A program made the translations under genes and the position numbers. A stretch of DNA of 10,683 nt from positions 1 to 10,683 of the forward strand of contig DASPXK010000278.1 of NCBI GenBank assembly GCA_035637315.1, given 5' to 3'. Shown piece after piece: positions 6,182 through 10,683 of this stretch. Below the pieces are notes generated by a model. That model searched no databases, had not been told where the DNA came from, and saw only the letters and a list, made by a program, of their open reading frames with translations. Position 1 is the first letter of the stretch, and every line of letters begins with the position of its first letter. Source of the DNA: DASPXK01 sp035637315 (GTDB lineage Bacteria; Chloroflexota; UBA6077; JACCZL01).

Positions 6182-7155
6182 GGGCACTGGTCACCGGCGG
6201 GGCGGGCTTCATCGGCTCGCATCTAGTCGAAGGCTTGCTCCACTCGGGCTACGACGTCGAGGTCATCGACAACCTGTCGACGGGAGCCCGCCACAACCTG
6301 GCCCATCTCGAAGCGGACGGTCGCTTACAGGTCACCATCGACTCGATCCTGAACGAGTCGCTCATGGACCGCGCGATCGGCGACGCCGATCTGGTGTTTC
6401 ACCTGGCGGCCGCCGTCGGCGTCAAGTGGGTGCTCGAGCATCCGCTCAGCTCGCTTGAGACCAACCTGCGCGGCACGGACATCGTCCTGGCCGCGGCTGA
6501 CCGCCACAACCGACCCGTCCTGGTCGCCTCGACCTCGGAGGTGTACGGCAAGAACGACTCGGGGCCGTTGGGCGAGGATGACGACCGAATCCTCGGCTCG
6601 AGCATGGTGACGCGCTGGCTGTACGCCACGGCCAAGGCTGCCGACGAGGCGCTGGCGCTGGCCTATTGGCACGAACGCGAGCTGCCCACGATGATCCTCC
6701 GCTTCTTCAATACTATCGGCCCGCGTCAGACTGGCCGCTACGGCATGGTCGTACCGCGCTTCATCGGCCAGGCGCTCAGAAACGAGCCCATTACCGTGTA
6801 CGGCGACGGCCACCAGACTCGCTGCTTCACCTACGTGGGGGATGTCGTACGCTCGGTGATCGCGCTCGCCGAGTGCAAGAACGCGTGGGGCGAGGTCTTC
6901 AACGTCGGACGGGAGGATGAGATCAGCATCCAGGACCTGGCGCTGCGGGTGACCAACCTCACTGGCAGCCGGTCCCAGATCGTCTACATCCCGTACGACG
7001 AGGCGTACCAGCAGGGGTTCGAGGACATGCGCCGCCGAGTGCCGGATGTCACCAAGCTGCGTCGCTACGTCGGCTTCGTCCCGGAGACGGACCTGGACGA
7101 GGCGCTGAGGCGAATCATCGCCGTCCATCCCGCGGCGCCGGCCCGGGCCCTCTGA
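6178..7155 (+). CDS. NAD-dependent epimerase/dehydratase, extended SDR (nucleotide-sugar enzyme)
   Basis: 325-residue cytoplasmic enzyme that should modify a nucleotide-activated sugar for the neighbouring transferases. The N-terminal NAD site reads TGGAGFIGSH at 6-15 with D31 at the end of the second strand (cofactor ribose), typical of NAD-preferring extended SDRs. The catalytic set is S118/T119/S120 in VASTSEVYG and Y149-x3-K153 in WLYATAKAADE. The substrate side has LRFFNTIGPRQ at 174-184, VYGDGHQTRCFTYVGDVV and a late DMRRRVPDVTKLRRYVGF. The pattern is nearest to UDP-glucuronate decarboxylases and UDP-sugar 4-epimerases, but I cannot choose between epimerase, decarboxylase and dehydratase. 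The ATG at 6178 overlaps the preceding stop (ATGA), with GAGG 10 nt upstream; the frame stays open further upstream but the fold begins here. Confidence 0.9.
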   Translation: MRALVTGGAGFIGSHLVEGLLHSGYDVEVIDNLSTGARHNLAHLEADGRLQVTIDSILNESLMDRAIGDADLVFHLAAAVGVKWVLEHPLSSLETNLRGTDIVLAAADRHNRPVLVASTSEVYGKNDSGPLGEDDDRILGSSMVTRWLYATAKAADEALALAYWHERELPTMILRFFNTIGPRQTGRYGMVVPRFIGQALRNEPITVYGDGHQTRCFTYVGDVVRSVIALAECKNAWGEVFNVGREDEISIQDLALRVTNLTGSRSQIVYIPYDEAYQQGFEDMRRRVPDVTKLRRYVGFVPETDLDEALRRIIAVHPAAPARAL

Positions 7156-7601
7156 TGGGGCCGCGTGGCCTGCGCCAATTAGCCTGGCACTGGTTTCCAG
7201 TTCTGTTCTGGATGACCCTAATCCTGGCGCTGTCGAGCCGATCGGACCTCCCAGCGCGTACCAACCCGGCCACGGGCGAGATCATTCGGACCACCTACCT
7301 GGCCGCCAAGGCAGCCCACATCGTGGAATACAGCGTGCTGGCGACCCTGCTGATGCGCGCGGTGACCGCCCAGGGCGGCGGGCTCGGCATGGCGCCGGCC
7401 CGGGCTGCTGTCTGGGTCGTGCTGGCCGCAACAGCGTTCGGCATCGGCGATGAGCTGCGCCAATCGTTCGTGCCAAACCGCGAAGCACGGCCAGCCGACG
7501 TCGCGATCGACGCCGCCAGCGCCCTCGGCATGGTGATGGTCCTGATGATCTGGAGACACGTCCGCGAGGCCCAGCGCGTGAGTCAGCGAGTCCTCGACTG
7601 A
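7155..7601 (+). CDS. VanZ-like family membrane protein (first copy)
   Basis: 148-residue small membrane protein with about four hydrophobic segments: WFPVLFWMTLILAL at 13-26, a helix carrying AKAAHIVEYSVLATLLM at 51-67, AAVWVVLAATAFGIG at 84-98 and a last one at 120-133. The VanZ-like signature residues are visible: H55 and E58 in HIVEY, DELRQSFVPNR at 99-109, then D115 and D119 in ADVAID. VanZ of the vancomycin clusters gives teicoplanin resistance; most relatives, including those in surface-glycan operons, have no proven role, and resistance should not be assumed. The start overlaps the SDR stop (TGATG) with no ribosome binding site of its own, so translation is probably coupled. Confidence 0.85.
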   Translation: MGPRGLRQLAWHWFPVLFWMTLILALSSRSDLPARTNPATGEIIRTTYLAAKAAHIVEYSVLATLLMRAVTAQGGGLGMAPARAAVWVVLAATAFGIGDELRQSFVPNREARPADVAIDAASALGMVMVLMIWRHVREAQRVSQRVLD

Positions 7602-7604
7602 GGA
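7600..7604 (+). promoter_or_regulatory. Ribosome binding site for the second VanZ-like gene
   Basis: GAGGA overlaps the stop of the first VanZ-like gene and lies 8 nt before the GTG at 7613, supporting that start. Confidence 0.5.
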
Positions 7605-7612
7605 CGTGAGAC

Positions 7613-8194
7613 GTGCTGCGTTGGCTGGTGATCGCCTCGTGGGTGGTCGTCATCCTCTTCAACTCATCCATCCCCGCAACTCCCTCGTTCGGCCCGTCGC
7701 TTCTCTCATTCCTCACAGCCAAGCTGGGGCACATCGTCGAATACGCCTTCCTCGGTTGGATCCTGTGCGGCACGCTCGCCAGGCCCGCTCCAAGCGTGGG
7801 CATGCGACCGAGGTGGGCGCTGTTCACCACGCTCATGGTGGGCGTGTGCCTGGCAGCGGTGGACGAGACGCGCCAGCTTTTCGTTTACAGCCGGACGGGC
7901 CAGCCGGCCGACGCCGCCCTCGACGTGGTGAGCCTGTTAGCCGGGGCGCTGTTGAGCGGGGGCGGCTCCGGCTGGCGGCCGTGGTGGCTCGGCCACGGGC
8001 GACAAGCGACAGACGGGGATCGCTCGTCCGAGCACGTTGGCGAGCAGGGCAGCGGCGAAGACGAGCATCATGAGCTGCATCGGCAGCACCTGGCGGTAGC
8101 CGTAGAAGTAGGGCACGAACGCGATCATGACCAGGAAGTGCGTCGCGACGAACAGGTGCAACGGGGCAGCCCGCAGCGTGCGACTACCAGGTAG
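7613..8194 (+). CDS. VanZ-like family membrane protein (second copy) with an antisense-encoded tail
   Basis: 193-residue frame. Residues 1 to about 115 are a VanZ-like domain paralogous to the preceding gene: H40 and E43 in KLGHIVEYAFLG, D84-E85, R87-Q88 in VDETRQLFVYSR, then D100 and D104 in PADAALDVV. About four hydrophobic segments are seen, the last ending near GALLSG (111-116). From about residue 125 the sequence becomes a charged, His- and Glu-rich stretch with no membrane segment (for example GEDEHHELHRQHL), which looks like the reverse complement of the convergent GT-C gene read through for lack of a stop codon. Family members usually end soon after the last membrane segment. The domain is well supported; whether the tail is functional or chance is open. 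The gene closes the rightward operon. Confidence 0.78.
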   Translation: MLRWLVIASWVVVILFNSSIPATPSFGPSLLSFLTAKLGHIVEYAFLGWILCGTLARPAPSVGMRPRWALFTTLMVGVCLAAVDETRQLFVYSRTGQPADAALDVVSLLAGALLSGGGSGWRPWWLGHGRQATDGDRSSEHVGEQGSGEDEHHELHRQHLAVAVEVGHERDHDQEVRRDEQVQRGSPQRATTR

Positions 8195-10117
8195 GACGAA
8201 GAGCGCCGATAGGTAGAGCGCGCTTAGCGCCAGGATGTCGGGCGCGACGCTCGAGCTGCCGTCGATCGCTCCGGCGAAACCCAGCGTGTACAGTCCGAGT
8301 GGGAGCAGTGTCCCCGCGTAGCCGATCGGGTCCTGGCGCACGAACTCGAGCACTTCGCGGGTCGGCCGATCGAGACTCAGGGCGTTATAGAGGCGGTTCT
8401 CGTCGACCCGACCCAACCGCACGCCCAGACCCGGCGTATGGGCTATCAGTAACGTCGCGCCGGCGTTTGTCGCCATGAGGACCGGGTGCCCGGAGACGAA
8501 GTAGTTCCGCAGCGGCACCAGCGCTGCGACTGCCCCAACCAGCACGAGCAGTCCGATCGCCTGTCCAAGAGCCGAACGCATGCCGGCCCCACTTCGCCTC
8601 ACCGCGATCGCCACGACGAGTGCCGCGGCCGGCACATAGAGCAGCGTCGGCGCACGCGTGATCGACGCCAGTCCCAGCAGCAGCCCGCCCAGCGCCAGGT
8701 CCCGCCGCCGCCGCTCGTCGACGAAGCGAACCAGCAGCAGGACGGCAGCGGGCAACAGCAGGAAGTACAGATTCTCCGAGAGCAGTTTACGCGCCACCCA
8801 GTCGAGCTGCGTGGCGCACAGGATGGCGAACAGACCCAGGCCGAGCCAGGCGGCGCCGGCCCCGTAGAGCCGCCTGGCCAGCCAGAAGAGGATTACGCCG
8901 CACACGCCGAGGCCCAGCAGCTGCAGCGCGACCGGCCCCCACAGGTCCTCGCCTGTGAGCCAGTGCAGGGCAGCCAGATAGTAGGGATAGAACGGCTGGA
9001 AGAAGAACGGCTTGCCCTGCCCTAACGGCTTGCCCAGCGTCATCAGTGGCCCGTCGAGCAGGATGTCGCGGGCGTACGACTCGTAGGTCAGCCAGTCCTG
9101 CCCACCCTCCAGGATGACCGTCTGGCGGTAGAGGTCCTGGGTCGTCAGGAGGGCGTGGAACAACACGGCTGCAAGGAAGAGGGCCAGGAGGGGCCGCTCG
9201 GCTCCTTCTATCGGGGCGAGCGTTGCCCGTAGCGCGGGGGCTTGTCCCCCGCAGAGAAGGCGGCGGGGGACAAGCCCCCGCGCTACGGTGTTACTCAGCA
9301 TGACAAGCAAGCCGATCAGAAACACAGAATCTAGCAGGGGCGCAACCCGCCCCACGACGCCGTCTCGCGCGAGCCGCCCCTCGTCGACAGGCTCGACGGT
9401 CACGCTGGGAGCGGCGATTGGCCGCGGGCCGCCGCCAGGATCCCATTCCAAGGTCAAGGAGGGCGGAGCGCCAGAGGCGTCGACGTACTCGATTCGGATC
9501 GGGTGCGCACCGGCCGACAGGGCCAGTGTGGCTCGGTCCTCTTGTTGGGCAGCTCTGGCCGAAACCGTCAGCAGCGGCTGCTCGTCCACCCAGAGGACAG
9601 CCGTCCCATCGGCCGACAGCGCGAACGGGTAGCTGGCGGACGCGGGCGCGTACAGGTAGCCCTCCCACCGCACGGCGAACGGGAGCGCCTGGCGGTCAGG
9701 CTGTCCGGCTTCGTAGAAGTTGAACCGCTCGACGTCGTTGAAGAAATACCGGGGGAAGCTGTTCTGTCCGGGTTGTTCGTCGAGGCGAGTGAAGGCGGCA
9801 GCGCGGAACTCGGTCGACCGCTCGGGCGGGCCGCCAATCCGGTTTCGGCTGTAATAGGAGGCGGCGAGTCCGTAGTCAGGCGCGCTCGACCAGAGCGCCA
9901 GCTTGGCGAATACCAGTGACACACCTACCACCGCCAGTATCGCCGTCCAGCGGCCGTTTCTGCGAAAGCCGAGGCCGTACAGCGCGATGCCGAGGCCAGC
10001 GAAGAGAATCAGGCCGGCGTAGTCCAGCGGCACACCGCGCAGCAGTGACAGCGGGTGGCCCGGCGCGAGCAGGTACGTCAGGCACAGGGCCGGCAAGATG
10101 AGCCGAGCGGCGCTCAT
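7937..10117 (-). CDS. GT-C membrane glycosyltransferase (PMT/ArnT-like, GT39/GT83 type) with an N-terminal PA14-like domain
   Basis: 726-residue multi-pass protein, likely transferring a sugar from a polyprenyl-phosphate donor at the outer face of the membrane. After two or three membrane segments (about 1-75) comes a PA14-like beta domain at about 84-240: FAVRWEGYLYAPASASYPF at 147-165, SADGTAVLWVDEQPLL at 168-183, AGAHPIRIEYVD at 202-213 and SLTLEWDPGG. PA14 domains are sugar-binding in several enzymes. A membrane segment near 260-274 leads to the GT-C core: DWLTYESYARDI at 341-352 with probable catalytic D341, QPFYPYYLAALHW at 374-386, LLSENLYFLLLP and LASITRAPTLLYVP, then several more helices. 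The start is the ATG at 10117, which overlaps the upstream stop (ATGA); a longer frame to 10198 is less likely. Residues 277-297 are encoded by a palindromic element, and the proline/alanine-rich C-terminus overlaps the convergent VanZ-like gene. Acceptor and sugar are unknown. Confidence 0.85.
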   Translation of the reverse strand: MSAARLILPALCLTYLLAPGHPLSLLRGVPLDYAGLILFAGLGIALYGLGFRRNGRWTAILAVVGVSLVFAKLALWSSAPDYGLAASYYSRNRIGGPPERSTEFRAAAFTRLDEQPGQNSFPRYFFNDVERFNFYEAGQPDRQALPFAVRWEGYLYAPASASYPFALSADGTAVLWVDEQPLLTVSARAAQQEDRATLALSAGAHPIRIEYVDASGAPPSLTLEWDPGGGPRPIAAPSVTVEPVDEGRLARDGVVGRVAPLLDSVFLIGLLVMLSNTVARGLVPRRLLCGGQAPALRATLAPIEGAERPLLALFLAAVLFHALLTTQDLYRQTVILEGGQDWLTYESYARDILLDGPLMTLGKPLGQGKPFFFQPFYPYYLAALHWLTGEDLWGPVALQLLGLGVCGVILFWLARRLYGAGAAWLGLGLFAILCATQLDWVARKLLSENLYFLLLPAAVLLLVRFVDERRRRDLALGGLLLGLASITRAPTLLYVPAAALVVAIAVRRSGAGMRSALGQAIGLLVLVGAVAALVPLRNYFVSGHPVLMATNAGATLLIAHTPGLGVRLGRVDENRLYNALSLDRPTREVLEFVRQDPIGYAGTLLPLGLYTLGFAGAIDGSSSVAPDILALSALYLSALFVLPGSRTLRAAPLHLFVATHFLVMIAFVPYFYGYRQVLPMQLMMLVFAAALLANVLGRAIPVCRLSPVAEPPRPPAGAAPAQQRPG
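9227..9288. repeat. 62-bp perfect inverted repeat (REP-like palindromic element) inside the GT-C gene
   Basis: Two 26-bp arms (9227-9252 and 9263-9288) are exact reverse complements around a 10-nt loop AGAGAAGGCG. Each arm also holds its own small hairpin: GCGGGGG/CCCCCGC, 7 bp, loops CTTGT (9241-9245) and ACAAG (9270-9274). It lies inside the minus-strand GT-C gene without breaking the frame. No clear target-site duplication is visible. It has the form of a mobile palindromic repeat and would fold strongly in both DNA and RNA. Confidence 0.85.
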
Positions 10118-10683
10118 CGGTCCTGACGGATGACCAGCTCGAACGCCTCGGATCCATCGGCCAGCAAGAACGGCCTCCGCCTGTCTTGCGCCACCCACGC
10201 CACGCGGACCGTCAGCGGGCCAGCAGACGCCGGAAGCACGATCTCATCGAGTATCGTCTGGCCGGCTCTCCACTTGTTGGAGCCGTAGACCGACGAGAGC
10301 GCCATGTCTTCTTCGTAGAGGACCTGCGAGCCCCGGGCATCCAGCACCGTCAGGTCACGGTCGTAGCGGCCCCGCAGCTCACCGTAACGCGCCCAGTACA
10401 AGACCAAGAGAGATCCGTCGGCGGCAGGTAGCAGGTCGTAGCCTTTGAGCAGCAGCCGATCGCCATAGCGCGCATCGAGCGGGAACATCGGCTGGCCCAC
10501 CTGGTTGCTCAGGACCAGCACCTTGTGGCCGGCCGACCAGACATGATACGGGCGGTCCGCATTGAGGGGGTTGAGCCGATCGGAGGCGGCCGCGCGGCGG
10601 GTCAGCTCATCGCTCAGATCGAGCACGTAGAAGTCGGGCCGCTTTCGTCGCCAGCCCAGCTCCTCGGCATAGTGGCTGTCGAT
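10114..10683 (-). CDS. C-terminal region of a large membrane glycosyltransferase-like protein (5' partial)
   Basis: The frame is open to the right edge, giving 189 visible residues beginning IDSHYAEELGWRRKRPDFYV; the start lies outside the window, and an internal GTG at 10626 is not the likely start. The first part (SHYAEELGWRRKRPDFYVLD) resembles the post-membrane segment of GT-C proteins where a residue pattern RPD..V is common. The second part, from about residue 65 to the end, is a beta-sandwich-like domain: DRLLLKGYDLLP, SLLVLYWARYGEL, then YDRDLTVLDARGSQVLYEEDMALS, KWRAGQTILDEIVLPASAGP, TVRVAWV. This arrangement is familiar at the C-terminus of Chloroflexota membrane glycosyltransferases. 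It has no visible membrane segment or catalytic motif. The stop overlaps the next gene's ATG by 4 nt, so the two form an operon whose promoter lies beyond the window. The exact family is uncertain. Confidence 0.6.
   Translation of the reverse strand: MDSHYAEELGWRRKRPDFYVLDLSDELTRRAAASDRLNPLNADRPYHVWSAGHKVLVLSNQVGQPMFPLDARYGDRLLLKGYDLLPAADGSLLVLYWARYGELRGRYDRDLTVLDARGSQVLYEEDMALSSVYGSNKWRAGQTILDEIVLPASAGPLTVRVAWVAQDRRRPFLLADGSEAFELVIRQDR

Noticed and set aside
7979..7998. Possible bidirectional terminator between the convergent genes (CCGTGG ... CCACGG).
   Set aside because: Only a 6-bp stem with an 8-nt loop and no T-tract on either strand; easily a chance hairpin in GC-rich coding sequence.
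7155..8194. Glycopeptide antibiotic resistance by the VanZ-like proteins.
   Set aside because: No vanHAX or regulatory genes are present; VanZ-like proteins are widespread without resistance function, and the context is glycan synthesis.
8486..9025. Plus-strand frame opposite the GT-C gene, rich in Gln, His and Arg.
   Set aside because: Composition is that of an antisense of a membrane protein; no motif, no plausible start context.
9227..9288. Intrinsic terminator or G-quadruplex formed by the palindrome.
   Set aside because: No T-tract follows the hairpin on either strand, and each strand has only two runs of five G, too few for a quadruplex.
10118..10198. Longer N-terminus for the GT-C protein starting at 10198.
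   Set aside because: It would overlap 85 bp of the upstream gene and adds a charged stretch before the first membrane segment; the ATG at 10117 forms a typical ATGA overlap.

Overview
The window is a high-GC bacterial chromosomal segment. No RNA gene, CRISPR array, integrase or transposase is visible. The protein mix (a divergent ClpS-like adaptor, a PHP phosphoesterase, VanZ-like proteins, a PA14-bearing GT-C transferase, and a detached-looking C-terminal beta domain typical of Chloroflexota membrane glycosyltransferases) suggests Chloroflexota or a close relative. This is inference; no marker gene fixes the taxonomy.

Layout. (1) 1-1071: the nearly complete ATPase subunit of an oligopeptide/dipeptide ABC importer, cut by the left edge. 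(2) 1109-1785: a VapBC-type toxin-antitoxin pair, with a consensus-like -10 hexamer lying over the stop codon of the ABC gene. (3) 1814-3012: a ClpS-like adaptor whose stop codon overlaps the start of a PHP-domain metal phosphoesterase (TGATG), so the two are probably co-translated. (4) 3013-3152: an intergenic stretch with a GC-rich imperfect palindrome and a plausible sigma-70 promoter. (5) 3153-8194: a tightly packed cell-surface polysaccharide operon read rightward: a GT4 glycosyltransferase, a WecA-like polyprenyl-phosphate sugar-1-phosphate transferase fused to a FlaA1/CapD/WcaJ-type membrane plus Rossmann module, an extended SDR nucleotide-sugar enzyme, and two VanZ-like membrane proteins. 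The first four joints are 4-nt or 1-nt overlaps. (6) 10683-7937, leftward: the C-terminal part of a large protein cut by the right edge, overlapping by ATGA a GT-C membrane glycosyltransferase that carries a PA14-like lectin domain. The GT-C gene and the last VanZ-like gene converge and overlap by 258 nt.

How the parts fit. The rightward operon looks able to make a nucleotide sugar (SDR), start a lipid-linked glycan (WecA-like domain) and extend it (GT4). The leftward GT-C proteins would use polyprenyl-linked sugars at the outer face of the membrane. The standouts are the PGT fusion, a 62-bp perfect inverted repeat lying inside and translated within the GT-C gene, the ClpS-like protein with a rebuilt ligand pocket, and the two-sided tail overlap. 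I see no complete, clearly new multi-gene system; the PGT fusion is the best candidate for something under-described.
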